Shown: positions 7,036 to 16,210, counted from the stretch's first letter. The stretch is 64,000 nucleotides of DNA from Spirochaetota bacterium (GCA_022711355.1 JAKLFE010000001.1:124001-188000), one strand, 5' to 3'. The notes: generated from the letters alone by a model not told the origin. Translations and numbers: made by a program.

Positions 7036-7929
7036 CTACGGAGCTCGGCGCCTTTCGAGGAGGGGGGACATCTCGGCGTCGAGGGAGAAGCGCGCGGGCT
7101 CGAGGGAGACCAGGCGGGCGCCCTCGCTCGAGCCGCGGCGCCTCAGGAAGAAGCCCAGGAGGGCCTCGGCGCGCGCGGCCGGGGCCCCGGGCTCGAAGCC
7201 GAGCTCCGGCGCGAGGGGCGCCACCGGATCGAGGAGGGCGGAGGCCCCGGGGAAGAGGGCCCGCTCCGCGCCCGGGGCGACGAGGCCGACGACGCGGTAG
7301 AAGCGGCCTCCGGGCCCCCTTCCCGCGATCGCGGCCGCGAGCCGCAAGGGGCCGCCGAGCTCGATGGACTCCACCGCGACGGCGACCTCGGCCGAGGCCA
7401 TGGCCAGGGACTGGGCGATCGGGACCGAGTCGCGCTCCGCGAGCTCGAGCTCGCCGCGGAAGCTGCCGCGGGCGCCCGATACAGCGTCGCCCAACGCGCC
7501 GTCCTCCGGCCGCAGGACCTCGTAGGGCAGGAGGGAGGCAAGGGGGCCGGGGCCGCCGAACTCGACCCAGCCCGAGAGGCCCGAGCCGAGGACGGCGAGG
7601 GCCGCGGCGAGGGCCGCGGCGAGGGGGATCCCCGCGGCCCGCGGCCAGAAGCCCGCGAGGGCCCCGAGGCCGAGGACCGAGGCCGTCCAGTAGGCGAGCT
7701 CCGGGTCGGCGAGGCTCGCCTTGGAGGGATAGACGAGGAGGGCGGCCGCCGGGAGGAGGGCCAGGGCGGCGAAGGCCAGGGCCCGGGCCGACCTCGCGGG
7801 GCCGCGCGCACGGGCCGGGCCGCTGCCGAGGAAGCGGGAGGCCCAGCGCAGGGCCTGGCCGAGGGCGAGCCCGAGGAAGAGGGCGGCGAGCGCCGACCAG
7901 AGATAGGGATCGCCCATCGCGCCGCCCAT
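7036..7929 (-). CDS. Membrane protein of unknown function
   Basis: I do not recognise this 297-residue protein. The N-terminal ~125 residues contain about four hydrophobic segments (around 10-28, 48-66, 80-95 and 100-120), followed by a soluble ~170-residue part with alternating hydrophobic and charged residues (SVPIAQSLAMASAEVAVAVESIELGGPLRL). It starts seven bases after the stop of the M32 carboxypeptidase and is probably co-transcribed with it. It converges on hisD with a 33-base gap. An internal ATG at 7917 is a possible alternative start. Confidence 0.6.
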   Translation of the reverse strand: MGGAMGDPYLWSALAALFLGLALGQALRWASRFLGSGPARARGPARSARALAFAALALLPAAALLVYPSKASLADPELAYWTASVLGLGALAGFWPRAAGIPLAAALAAALAVLGSGLSGWVEFGGPGPLASLLPYEVLRPEDGALGDAVSGARGSFRGELELAERDSVPIAQSLAMASAEVAVAVESIELGGPLRLAAAIAGRGPGGRFYRVVGLVAPGAERALFPGASALLDPVAPLAPELGFEPGAPAARAEALLGFFLRRRGSSEGARLVSLEPARFSLDAEMSPLLERRRAP

Positions 7930-7936
7930 CGAGTCC

Positions 7937-9457
7937 CTAGAGCCCGTACAGCGCCGCGTACTTCGCGCGCAGGTAGCGCGTGAAGTGCCCGGGGTCGAGG
8001 GGGGAGCCGGTCGCGCGCTCGACGAGCTCGCCGGGGAGGCAGGCGGCCCCGGAAGCGTGCACCTTCGAGCGGAGCCAGGCGAGGAGCTCGGCCGTGTCCG
8101 CTCCCTCGATCCTTGCCTCGATGCCGGGGAGCTCGGCCAGCATCGCGTCCCAGAGCTGGGAGGCGTAGAGGTTGCCCAGCGCGTAGCTCGGGAAGTAGCC
8201 GAAGAGCCCGGCCGACCAGTGCACGTCCTGGAGGCAGCCGCGGGCGTCGTCGGGGGGGGCGAGGTCGAGGAGCTCGCGCATCTTGGCGTTCCAGGCCCCG
8301 GGGAGCTCCGCGACCTGGAGGGAGCCGGAGAGGAGGGCGGACTCGAGCTCGAAGCGGAGGATGACGTGGAGGCCGTAGCTGACCTCGTCCGCCTCTACGC
8401 GGATGAGGGAGGGCTCGACCTTGTTGATCGCCCGGAGGAAGGCCTCGAGGCCCACGCCCTCGAGGGCCGGGCCGGCGAGCTCGGCGAGGCGGGTGTAGCG
8501 CGAGCTCCAGAAGGCGCTCGAGCGCCCGACCAGGTTCTCCCAGAGGCGGGACTGGGACTCGTGGATGGCCATCGAGGAGGCTTCCGAGAGGCTCGTGCGC
8601 GAGTAGCCGGGTCCGGGGGCGATGCCGAGCTCGTACAACGCGTGCCCCGCCTCGTGCATGGTCGAGAACATCCCGGAGGCGAAGGCCTCGGGCAGGAAGC
8701 GGGTCGTGATGCGGACGTCGTCGGAGCCGAGGGTGCTGGTGAAGGGATGGGCCACGGTGTCGAGCCTGCCGCGGCCGCGGTCGTAGGCGAGCTCGCCCAT
8801 GAGCCACTCGGATATGGCCGCCTGCCTGCCCTCGGGGCAGGGCCGCTTGACGACGGAGTCGTCGACCTGGGGCCTGCCGCGGATCCGGTCGAGGAGGGAG
8901 GCGAGCTCGGCTCGGAGGGCGGAGAAGACGGCCCCGACCGAGGCCTCGTCGTTCCCCGGCTCGTAGAGGTCGAGGAGGACGTCGTAGGGCTTGCGGCCGG
9001 GGCCGAGGCAGGCGGCCTTGCTCCGCTGGAGGGACACCATCCGCTCGAGGCTGGGGCGGAAGCGGGCGAAGTCGCTCGCGGCCCTCGCCTCGACCCAGGC
9101 GGCCTGCCCGAGGCTCGCCGCGCGGGCGAGCTCGGTCACGAGCTCGCCGGGGAGCTTGGTCTCCCGGTCGTAGGCGCGGCGGAGGACGCGGAGGTAGGCC
9201 CGCTCGAGGGGCTCGAGGGAGGGGTCGCCGAGTGGGTTCTCGGCGCTCGAGCCGAGGGCCCCGAGGAGGCTCCCGATCTCGGGGGAGACGGCCTTCTCGT
9301 GGGCCAGGCCCTCGAGGTAGGCGATCTGCTCGGCCCGCTCGCCGATGGCCATGGGGGGCATGTAGGTCTCCTGGTCCCAGCCCAGGACGGCCCCCATATG
9401 GGCGAGGAGCTTGACCTCGCGGTCGAGCTCGACGAGCCGCTCGATTTCCTTGCGCAT
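7937..9457 (-). CDS. M32 family metallocarboxypeptidase (carboxypeptidase Taq type)
   Basis: A 506-residue cytoplasmic zinc carboxypeptidase that releases C-terminal amino acids from peptides. The zinc site HEAGH lies near residue 267 (MHEAGHALYELG), and the second family motif HESQSRLWEN follows about 30 residues later. The length is typical of the family (~500). The start at 9457 (MRKEIERLVELDREV) is chosen because AAGGAAGG lies just upstream and the N-terminal helix matches other M32 proteins; the longer frame upstream has no family character. The following gene encodes an unknown membrane protein. Confidence 0.93.
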   Translation of the reverse strand: MRKEIERLVELDREVKLLAHMGAVLGWDQETYMPPMAIGERAEQIAYLEGLAHEKAVSPEIGSLLGALGSSAENPLGDPSLEPLERAYLRVLRRAYDRETKLPGELVTELARAASLGQAAWVEARAASDFARFRPSLERMVSLQRSKAACLGPGRKPYDVLLDLYEPGNDEASVGAVFSALRAELASLLDRIRGRPQVDDSVVKRPCPEGRQAAISEWLMGELAYDRGRGRLDTVAHPFTSTLGSDDVRITTRFLPEAFASGMFSTMHEAGHALYELGIAPGPGYSRTSLSEASSMAIHESQSRLWENLVGRSSAFWSSRYTRLAELAGPALEGVGLEAFLRAINKVEPSLIRVEADEVSYGLHVILRFELESALLSGSLQVAELPGAWNAKMRELLDLAPPDDARGCLQDVHWSAGLFGYFPSYALGNLYASQLWDAMLAELPGIEARIEGADTAELLAWLRSKVHASGAACLPGELVERATGSPLDPGHFTRYLRAKYAALYGL

Positions 9458-9723
9458 ACGCCTTCCTTCCCCGGGGCCGCGCCGCGGAGCGAGGTCGATC
9501 CTACACCGGCTCGCCGCCCGCGGCAAGGCGCGGCCGCCCCGAGGAGGCGAGAGCCCGAGCCTCGTGTCGCCCAACGTCGATCTCGAGGCCCGCGGAGGCC
9601 CAGCCGCGCGCGCTCGTCGCCGGGCGGCGCGGCGGTTATATCGACCTAACCCGGCCTTGCGCTCCGTGCTTTACCGCGTCCCGGGAAGCTCAGGATCGGG
9701 GATTATTACAATATATTTTTATC
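9458..9723. other. Non-coding stretch upstream of the carboxypeptidase and permease genes
   Basis: This part of a 380-base intergenic region holds the divergent control region of the M32 gene (minus) and the permease operon (plus). The segment nearest the permease promoter (9700-9722) is strikingly AT-rich for this genome (ATTATTACAATATATTTTT) and could act as an UP element. I see no gene or RNA structure in the remainder. Confidence 0.5.
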
Positions 9724-9752
9724 TTGACACTTTTTTGTGATATCTCCATACT
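9724..9752 (+). promoter_or_regulatory. Strong sigma-70-type promoter of the permease operon
   Basis: TTGACA (9724-9729), a 17-base spacer and CATACT (9747-9752) form a near-consensus promoter, preceded by an AT-rich tract. The predicted transcript has a leader of about 80 bases before the permease ATG at 9838. The leader contains short GC-rich inverted segments (CCCCG...CGGGG around 9784-9810) whose role is unclear. Confidence 0.75.
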
Positions 9753-9837
9753 CCTGCCCGACGGCGGAGGAGCCAGCGGCCCCGACCCCGTCGTCCCCGA
9801 TCCGGACGGGGATTCGCCAGCGCTAGGGAGACCAGCC

Positions 9838-10731
9838 ATGAGCATAGTCCTTGCCCTCCTCGCCGCCATCGCCCTCGTGAACGGGATCTACGCGGTCCGC
9901 CTCGCCATGGACCTCGTCAAGCACCGCAAGGAGGCCGGGGCCGAACCCGGCAATCCGATCCTCCTCGCCCTCTGGGGAACGGCCGTCTTCTTCCTCTCGA
10001 CCTTCGGCATCTCCGACTTCGCCCTCTCCACGGTCGCCTACCGCGCCCGCAAGCTCGTCGACGACAAGACCCTCCCGGGCACCCTCAACACCCAGTGCGT
10101 CCTTCCCGTCGCGGTCATGGCCCTGGCCTACATCTCCGCCATCTCCGTCGACCCCCTGACCCTCATCGTCTGCATCCTCGCCCAGATGGCCGGCGCCTTC
10201 CTCGGGCCCCGCTTCGTCGTCAAGCTCCCCGCCAAGGCCATCCGCGTCTTCATGGGCGTCGGCCTCCTCGTCGCCACCTTCTTCATCCTCGCCGGCAAGT
10301 TCCACCTCATCGCCTCCGGCGGCGAGGCCACCGGCCTCGCGGGCGGCAAGCTCGCCATCGCCGCCCTCCTCCTCTTCGTCTTCGGCGCCCTCAACAACAT
10401 CGGCATCGGCTCCTACGCCCCCACGATGGCCGCGGTCTACGCCCTCGGCATCAGCCCCGCCGTCGCCTTCCCCATCATGATGGGCGCCTGCACCTTCTCC
10501 GTGCCCATGGGCTCCCTCGAGTTCGTCCGCCTCGGGAGCTACGGCCGCAAGATCACCTTCTTCTCGAGCGTCTTCGGCATCGCCGGCGTCCTCGCCGCGG
10601 TCTTCATCGTGAAGAGCCTCAACGTCGCCGCCCTCCAGTGGGTCATCGCCGCGGTAATCCTCTACTCCGGCGCCTCCATGCTCGTCTCCGAGTTCCTGAG
10701 GAAGGGCACGGCCGCCAAGGCGGGGGCCTAA
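9838..10731 (+). CDS. TauE/SafE-like (DUF81) membrane permease
   Basis: An integral membrane protein of 297 residues with about eight hydrophobic segments arranged as two similar halves, as in the sulfite exporter TauE/SafE family. Family-like features are the N-terminal GTAVFFLSTFGISDFALS and the second-half GALNNIGIGSYAPTMAAVYALGI. Members export or import small organic anions such as sulfite or sulfonates; the substrate here is unknown. The start at 9838 has AGGGAGA upstream; an in-frame TTG at 9724 is part of the promoter and is not used. It is four bases upstream of an ornithine-cyclodeaminase-family gene and probably co-transcribed with a YheO-like regulator. Confidence 0.75.
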   Translation: MSIVLALLAAIALVNGIYAVRLAMDLVKHRKEAGAEPGNPILLALWGTAVFFLSTFGISDFALSTVAYRARKLVDDKTLPGTLNTQCVLPVAVMALAYISAISVDPLTLIVCILAQMAGAFLGPRFVVKLPAKAIRVFMGVGLLVATFFILAGKFHLIASGGEATGLAGGKLAIAALLLFVFGALNNIGIGSYAPTMAAVYALGISPAVAFPIMMGACTFSVPMGSLEFVRLGSYGRKITFFSSVFGIAGVLAAVFIVKSLNVAALQWVIAAVILYSGASMLVSEFLRKGTAAKAGA

Positions 10732-10735
10732 GGCC

Positions 10736-11740
10736 ATGCTCGTACTGTCTGCCGCCGACATCGCCCGCGTCTTCACGGTGCGCGACGCGATCGAGGCGGA
10801 CAAGAAGGCCTTCGTCATGCAGGCGCGCGGCGAGTGCGTCGTGCCCCTGCGGATCAACTTCGACGTCGAGGGCTCGGGGGGCGGGCAGAGCCTGTACATG
10901 CCCGCCCACGTCAAGGGCTACCCGGCCCCCGGCGGCGCGACGGGGGTCAAGATCGTCTCGGTCTACCCCGGCAACGCGGCCAAGGGCCTGCCGGTCGTAC
11001 CGGCGACCATGGTCCTCGTCGACGAGGAGACGGGCCTCGTCGAGGCCCTCCTCGACGGGACCGAGCTCACCCGCCTGCGCACCGGCGCCCTCTCGGGGGC
11101 GGCCACCGAGGTGCTCGCCCGGGAGGACGCCCGCGTAGGCGCGCTGTTCGGCACCGGGGGCCAGGCGGCCTCCCAGCTCGCCGCCATCCTCGAAGCGCGC
11201 CCGCTCGCCGAGGTCCGCGTCCACGACCTGGATCCCGGCCGCAGGGAGGCCTTCATACGGGCCCGCCGGGCCGAATGCGAGGCGCGGGGCTGCCGCCTCG
11301 TCGCGGCCGCGAGCGCCGACGCCGCCATCGAGGGCGCCGACGTGATCGTCACCGTGACCACCTCGGCGAAGCCCGTCTTCGACGGCTCGAGGGTCGCGGC
11401 CGGGGCCCACGTCAACGGCATCGGCTCCTACACGCCGGACAAGGCCGAGCTCGATCCCGCCCTCCTCGTGCGCGCCGACCGGGTCTTCGTGGACAACCTC
11501 GCGGCCGTCCTCGCCGAGGCGGGGGACCTGGTCATGCCGATCAAGGCGGGGAGCTTCGGGCCCGAGCGGGTGGCCGGCGAGCTCGGCTCCGTCCTCGACG
11601 GCTCCCTGCCGGGGCGCAGCTCCGGCAAGGAGATCACCGTCTTCAAGTCGGTCGGCTTCGCCGCCCTCGACGTCGTCGCGGCGCGGGAGATCGTGACCCG
11701 GGCCCGCGAGGCGGGCGTGGGCCGGAAGATTGACAGCTGA
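10736..11740 (+). CDS. Ornithine cyclodeaminase / mu-crystallin family enzyme
   Basis: A 334-residue NAD(P)-dependent protein of the OCD/mu-crystallin family. Visible features are KIVSVYPGNAAKGLPVV, the conserved LTRLRTGALSGAATEVLAR, the Rossmann glycine motif ALFGTGGQAASQL near residue 139, and VNGIGSYTPDKAELD. Family members include ornithine cyclodeaminase, alanine dehydrogenase and ketimine reductases, and the sequence alone does not decide among them. The gene lies between a permease and a YheO/DauR-type regulator; DauR controls D-arginine catabolism in Pseudomonas, so an amino-acid substrate is plausible. Confidence 0.85.
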   Translation: MLVLSAADIARVFTVRDAIEADKKAFVMQARGECVVPLRINFDVEGSGGGQSLYMPAHVKGYPAPGGATGVKIVSVYPGNAAKGLPVVPATMVLVDEETGLVEALLDGTELTRLRTGALSGAATEVLAREDARVGALFGTGGQAASQLAAILEARPLAEVRVHDLDPGRREAFIRARRAECEARGCRLVAAASADAAIEGADVIVTVTTSAKPVFDGSRVAAGAHVNGIGSYTPDKAELDPALLVRADRVFVDNLAAVLAEAGDLVMPIKAGSFGPERVAGELGSVLDGSLPGRSSGKEITVFKSVGFAALDVVAAREIVTRAREAGVGRKIDS

Positions 11741-11768
11741 TCGCGGCAGCGTATAGCCTTTGACCGCC

Positions 11769-11816
11769 CCGTCCCGGCCCCCTCGAGGCAGCCCGCCTCC
11801 GAGGGGGCCGGGACGG
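11769..11816. repeat. Perfect 17-bp inverted repeat upstream of the YheO-like regulator
   Basis: The arms CCGTCCCGGCCCCCTCG (11769-11785) and its exact reverse complement (11800-11816) enclose a 14-base loop. There is no T-tract, so it is not a standard terminator. It lies 21 bases before the regulator ATG, between the OCD gene and the regulator, and could be an operator, an RNA stem limiting translation, or a processing signal. Confidence 0.7.
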
Positions 11817-11837
11817 CGGCGGAAAGGCTGCGATCCA

Positions 11838-12524
11838 ATGAAGGAAAAGCCGGGACGGCGCTGCCATCCCCTCCTCGAGCCCCTCGTCGGGGTCGCCAAG
11901 GCCCTCGGCGCCATGCTCGGGCCCGACTACGAGGTCGTCCTCCACGACACCTCCCGGGGCGCCCACTCCATCGTGGAGATCTGCAACGGGGAGCTCACGG
12001 GACGGACCAAGGAGGCGCCCTTGACCGACTTCGGCGAGTTCCTCCTGGACTCCCCCGAGTACGAGGGGGTCGACCACGTCGCGAACTACCCCTCGGTGGC
12101 CCCCGACGGCAGGCCCATGCGCTCGAGCGTGGCCATCGTCCGCGGCGCCGGGGGCGAGGTGATCGGCTTCCTGTGCATCAACTACGACCTCACCCGGGCG
12201 GCCATGCTCAAGGACCTCGCGGACTTCCTCACCTCGGTGCGGCCCCTGGCCTCGCCCTGCCTGGGAGCCGAGAAGATCCAGGCCAAGCCCGAGGGACACA
12301 TGCGCGGCCTCCTCGAGGAGGCCAAGCGCTCCCGGGGCGGGGCCCCCCTGCGCCTGGCGAGCAAGCAGGAGCGGCTCGACTTCCTCGAGCGCCTCGACGA
12401 GGCGGGCTTCTTCTCCATCAAAGGCTCGATGGAGGCGGTCTGCGCCGAGCTGGGCAAGAGCCCCTATACCATCTACGGCGACCTGCGTTCCCTGCGCGAC
12501 CTCAGGAGCAGACGTAGCCCCTGA
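11838..12524 (+). CDS. YheO/DauR-like transcriptional regulator (PAS-like domain plus HTH)
   Basis: A 228-residue regulator. Residues ~15-130 match the YheO-like PAS domain (LLEPLVGVAKALGAMLGPDYEVVLHDTS, then GEVIGFLCINYDLT), and residues ~180-225 the C-terminal HTH_22 domain (ERLDFLERLDEAGFFSIKGSMEAVCAELGKSPYTIYGDL). The known member DauR represses D-arginine catabolism genes. The start at 11838 has GGAAAGG upstream. The gene most likely controls the permease/OCD operon in which it is embedded. Its last 23 bases overlap, tail to tail, the end of the chemoreceptor gene on the other strand. Confidence 0.88.
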   Translation: MKEKPGRRCHPLLEPLVGVAKALGAMLGPDYEVVLHDTSRGAHSIVEICNGELTGRTKEAPLTDFGEFLLDSPEYEGVDHVANYPSVAPDGRPMRSSVAIVRGAGGEVIGFLCINYDLTRAAMLKDLADFLTSVRPLASPCLGAEKIQAKPEGHMRGLLEEAKRSRGGAPLRLASKQERLDFLERLDEAGFFSIKGSMEAVCAELGKSPYTIYGDLRSLRDLRSRRSP

Positions 12525-14295
12525 GCAGCTCCTCCAGGGCGTCGATGGAGCCGCGGTTACGATCGGCGAGCTCGGCGACGGCCTGCGAGGCCTCGGCTAT
12601 CTCGACCTTGCTGGCGGAGATCCCCTGGGCCGCCTCCCGGAGTATCAGGGTCGCCCGCTGCAGCTCGCCCATCTCGGCGCCGATGGCCTGGGAGCCCTCG
12701 CGGAGCTCCGCCGAGCCGGAGCGCACCCTGATCGACACGTCCTTGATGGAGGCGAGAGCCTCGAGCACCTGCCGCGAGCCTTCCCGCTGCTCCTCGAGCG
12801 CCTCGTTGATCTCGCCTTCGAGGGCGCTGACGCTCCCTATGAGCTCCCTCACCGCGGCGAAGGAGTCGCGGGCCGCGACGGCCCCGCCGACGACCTCGTC
12901 GATGCTCTTCCGGATGGCGGAGATATCCTTGGATATCTCCTTCGACTGCAGGGCCGCGTTCTCGGCCAGGTTCCTGATCTCGTCGGCCACGACCGCGAAG
13001 CCCTTGCCCGCCTCGCCGGCGTGAGCCGACTCGATGGCGGCGTTCATGGCCAGGAGGTTGGTCTTCGCGGCTATCGACGAGACCGCGCCGTTGGCCTCGC
13101 TGAGGCTCGCCGATTGCTCGGCGATGTCCAGCACGAGCTCGTTCACGCGCTCCAGCTTCGCGCCGCCGTCGTCGGAAGCGGCCTGGAGCCGCTCGAAGCT
13201 CTCGCTGAGGCGGCCGACGTTCGTGGTCACGCTCTGGATGTTCCCGACCATCTCCTCGACGGAGGCCGAGGATGAGGCCACGCCCCCCGTCTGCGCCTCG
13301 ATCTGCCGGTCGAGGCTCTCGATGACCTTGTTCATCTGCGTCACGGTGGCCGCCGTCTCCTCGACCCCGGCTCCCTGCGTGGCCACCTGCCCCGCGACAG
13401 AGTCGATGCCGAGGCCGATCCGGGCGACGGCGGCCTTGGTGCGCTCGAGGCTCGCGGCGAGGCTTCCGCCGGTCCGGCCGAGCTCGTCCGCGGCGCCACG
13501 GATGGTCTTCATCCCCCCGTTGAGGCCGGCTGTCATCGCGTCCAGCGCGCGGACAAGGTCGCCGACCTCGTCGACGCGCCGCGCGTGGCCGGGATCGGCC
13601 GCCGCCGTGAGGTCGCCCTTGGCGATCGCCGCGGCCTGGGCGGCGGCGAGATCGAGGGGCCTCGCGATGGAGCCCGCCATGGCCACGCCCAGGAAGATCG
13701 AGAGGGCCACGCCGGCGACGACGAGGGCCAGGAGCACGAGGGAGGATCGGCGGGCGACGGAGCCGCTCGCGGCGGCCACCTCCGAGGCCAGGCCCTCGTA
13801 GTCCGCGACGATGCCGTCCATCGCGGCGCGGATCTTGCCGCCCTTCTCGCCGAGGAGGCCGTACATGAAGTCGATCTCGCTCCTCGAGCGCTGGGCTCCG
13901 CCCGCCTCCATGGCCAGGAAGGCGTAGAAGTCGCCCCAGACCTGCTTGAACTCGCCGAGCTTGTCGCGGAGCTCCCCCTCCGGGGTCGCCTCGAGGAGGG
14001 CGGAGGACTCCGCCTCGATCGCCTTCGACATCTCCTCGAAGGCGGCCTCGCGCTCCGCCAGCGCCTGGCCCTCGAGGAGGAGGAGGTCGCGGGCGTAGAC
14101 CTCGACGCCGAGGACGGCGGTATAGAGGGTGATGACCCGCTTGAGGGGGGTCGTCGTCTCCTCGATGACGCGGGCCGTCTGCGCGGCGAGGATGGCCATG
14201 TAGCGCATGCCCATGCCGCCCATGGCCGCGCCGATGGCCGCGACGAGGAGGAAGGCGAGAATCAGCTTGGCACGTATCCGGAGTCCTTTTCGCAT
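12502..14295 (-). CDS. Methyl-accepting chemotaxis protein (four-helix-bundle sensor type)
   Basis: A 597-residue chemoreceptor. A first membrane segment (~9-30) is followed by a ~150-residue helical periplasmic domain of the 4HB_MCP kind (TTTPLKRVITLYTAVLGVEVYARDLLLLEGQ), a second membrane segment (~185-207), a HAMP domain (SIARPLDLAAAQAAAIAKGDLTAA) and a long cytoplasmic signalling coil. The conserved CheA/CheW-binding hairpin is [36 protein letters not shown], near residues 415-445. It senses a small ligand and controls CheA. No other che gene is nearby. An AGGGGA ribosome binding site precedes the ATG. Confidence 0.95.
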   Translation of the reverse strand: MRKGLRIRAKLILAFLLVAAIGAAMGGMGMRYMAILAAQTARVIEETTTPLKRVITLYTAVLGVEVYARDLLLLEGQALAEREAAFEEMSKAIEAESSALLEATPEGELRDKLGEFKQVWGDFYAFLAMEAGGAQRSRSEIDFMYGLLGEKGGKIRAAMDGIVADYEGLASEVAAASGSVARRSSLVLLALVVAGVALSIFLGVAMAGSIARPLDLAAAQAAAIAKGDLTAAADPGHARRVDEVGDLVRALDAMTAGLNGGMKTIRGAADELGRTGGSLAASLERTKAAVARIGLGIDSVAGQVATQGAGVEETAATVTQMNKVIESLDRQIEAQTGGVASSSASVEEMVGNIQSVTTNVGRLSESFERLQAASDDGGAKLERVNELVLDIAEQSASLSEANGAVSSIAAKTNLLAMNAAIESAHAGEAGKGFAVVADEIRNLAENAALQSKEISKDISAIRKSIDEVVGGAVAARDSFAAVRELIGSVSALEGEINEALEEQREGSRQVLEALASIKDVSIRVRSGSAELREGSQAIGAEMGELQRATLILREAAQGISASKVEIAEASQAVAELADRNRGSIDALEELLRGYVCS

Positions 14296-14304
14296 GTCTA
14301 TCCC

Positions 14305-16188
14305 CTAATTCCCTTGGCGCGCGGAGAATCTCCCCCTCACCCTCAGCAGGAGCAGCGAGGTCCGGGCCGCGTCCATATAGACCGAGTTGACCGCCACCCG
14401 GCGGAGCCGGCCGGAGCCGAGGGCCTCGCCCGTGTTCGGGTTGGCGTCGAAGTGGGGGAAGTTTGAGCTCGAGACGTCGAGCCTGATGCGGTGCCCCCGC
14501 GCGAAGAGATTGCTGGTCGGGAAGGCCTCGACGCGGATCCGGTACGCCTCGCCGGGCCGCATCTCCGCGGGACGCTCCCACGACTCCCGGTAGCGCGCCC
14601 TAAGGATGCCGTCGCAGAGGTTCATGGCGAAGCCCCGCGGGTAGTCGGCGCTCGGCGGATGGAGGTCGATAAGCTTGATGGTGAAATCGCTGTCCGGGCA
14701 ATCGGAGGAGACCCAGAGGAGGGCGCTCACCGGGCCCGTGACCTCGAGATCATCGTCGAGGATGCCGGTCTCGAAGACGAGGACGTCGGGCCGGGAGGAC
14801 AGGGGGAGGAAGGGGGCCGAGCAGCCGAAGAAGCGGGGATCCTCGACCTGATCGAAGGCGCCGCCCCGCATCACCGGCTCCCCCGAGGTGATGGAGCCCC
14901 CGATGGAGGGGACGGGCCGCTCCGGGTCGTAGGCGTAGCGTAGGGGAGGCGCGCCGGGCGGGGGGGCGGACTCGCCCAGGCTCCCGTCGCCGCCGAGGTA
15001 GAGCGCCAGCTCGCGGCTGTCGGGGGGCGGCCAATCCTCCGCGGAGAGCCAGGTCCCTCCCTGCTCGAGCCGGCCCGCGGCGTTCCGGGTCCCCCGCCCC
15101 CCTCCCATGCGGAAGTAGCGGACGCGGGGCTCGGAATCTACCCCGTTGTCGATGCCCTTGAGCCAGCGGTCGAACCAGCGGAGCCTGAGCTCGAGGAAGC
15201 CCTCGGCGAGGCTGCCCTCGATCGTCGCGCCTGGGCCGAAGTCCACGTCGCCGGCCCAGCTGAGGCAGCGGTCGCCGTGGGTCCAGGGGCCGAGGATGAG
15301 GCTCACCGGGCCGCGCTTGCGCCGGGACAGGCCGAGGTAGTTCTCCGTCGCGGTGCGCGGGTAGGGATCGTACCAGCTCGAAAGGTGGACCATGGGGACG
15401 TCGGCGAAGCGGTCGTAGTATTCCTTCGCGCAGATCCCGAGGCGCTTCCAATAGCCGCCGTAATCCGCGTTGCCCCACTGCTCGAAGAGGTAATCCTCGT
15501 AGTCCGGCGCCCAGCGCAGGGGTGAGCTTCCCTTCCGCCAGGGCATCCGCGCGAACCAGGCGCGCATATCCTCGGCCTCGAGGGCGGCGGCGGCCCGGGC
15601 GTCCCCCCGCGCGGCGGCCTCCAGCGCGGCCTGGCGATGCGCCCAGGTCGCCTGCTTGAGCTCGAAGGCCCCTCCCTGGCGGATGCCGCCCTGGTAGGCG
15701 TCGGAGAAGCCGCCCGAGTCGACGAACATGGCCGCGAGGCCGGGGGGGTCGAGGCAGGCGGCCGCGACCTGGGCGTGGGCCGCGTAGGACAGGCCCATCG
15801 TGCCGATCTTGCCGTCGCACCAGGCCTGGCCCCGTATCCACGCTATCGCGTCGTAGCCGTCCTCGCCCTCGGAGAGGTACTTCTCGAAGCGGCCCTCGGA
15901 GCGATGCGTCCCGCGGCAGTCCTGGTAGACGAGTGCGTAGCCGCGCGAGACGAAGAAGCGGGCCACCTCGGCCCTGCCCAGGGGCTTCGGCTCCGAGACG
16001 CTGCGCTCGGAGCGGGAGGGCGAGGTCTTGTCGTAGGGAGTCCGCTCGAGGATGACGGGGAAGGCCCCGTCCGCCGCTCGGCCCCCGCGGGCGGGAAGGT
16101 AGACGTCGGTCGCGAGGCGGACTCCGTCCCGCATGGCGACCATGACGTCGCTCTCCAGGAGCATATCGAAGGCCATATCGCTCTCCAT
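14305..16188 (-). CDS. CocE/NonD family hydrolase (X-Pro dipeptidyl-peptidase-like, S15 fold)
   Basis: A 627-residue serine hydrolase. The N-terminus (VMVAMRDGVRLATDVYLPARGG) and EDGYDAIAWIRGQAWCDGKIGTMGLSYAAHAQVAAA match CocE/NonD proteins, with the nucleophile Ser in GLSY near residue 134 and the catalytic His in GPWTHGD near 304. The C-terminal ~200 residues form the jelly-roll X-Pro-dipeptidase domain (LDVSSSNFPHFDANPNTGE). No signal peptide is seen, so it is probably cytoplasmic. It is the last gene of the dipeptide importer operon, 22 bases after the OppF-type ATPase, which suggests cleavage of an imported peptide or ester. An ATG at 16176 is an alternative start. Confidence 0.9.
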   Translation of the reverse strand: MESDMAFDMLLESDVMVAMRDGVRLATDVYLPARGGRAADGAFPVILERTPYDKTSPSRSERSVSEPKPLGRAEVARFFVSRGYALVYQDCRGTHRSEGRFEKYLSEGEDGYDAIAWIRGQAWCDGKIGTMGLSYAAHAQVAAACLDPPGLAAMFVDSGGFSDAYQGGIRQGGAFELKQATWAHRQAALEAAARGDARAAAALEAEDMRAWFARMPWRKGSSPLRWAPDYEDYLFEQWGNADYGGYWKRLGICAKEYYDRFADVPMVHLSSWYDPYPRTATENYLGLSRRKRGPVSLILGPWTHGDRCLSWAGDVDFGPGATIEGSLAEGFLELRLRWFDRWLKGIDNGVDSEPRVRYFRMGGGRGTRNAAGRLEQGGTWLSAEDWPPPDSRELALYLGGDGSLGESAPPPGAPPLRYAYDPERPVPSIGGSITSGEPVMRGGAFDQVEDPRFFGCSAPFLPLSSRPDVLVFETGILDDDLEVTGPVSALLWVSSDCPDSDFTIKLIDLHPPSADYPRGFAMNLCDGILRARYRESWERPAEMRPGEAYRIRVEAFPTSNLFARGHRIRLDVSSSNFPHFDANPNTGEALGSGRLRRVAVNSVYMDAARTSLLLLRVRGRFSARQGN

Positions 16189-16210
16189 GGGACCGCCTCG
16201 CTCGGGAAGG

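Noticed and set aside
9724..9837. In-frame TTG start extending the TauE-like permease by 38 residues
   Set aside because: The TTG is the -35 box TTGACA and the extension is unlike a membrane protein; ATG 9838 has a ribosome binding site.
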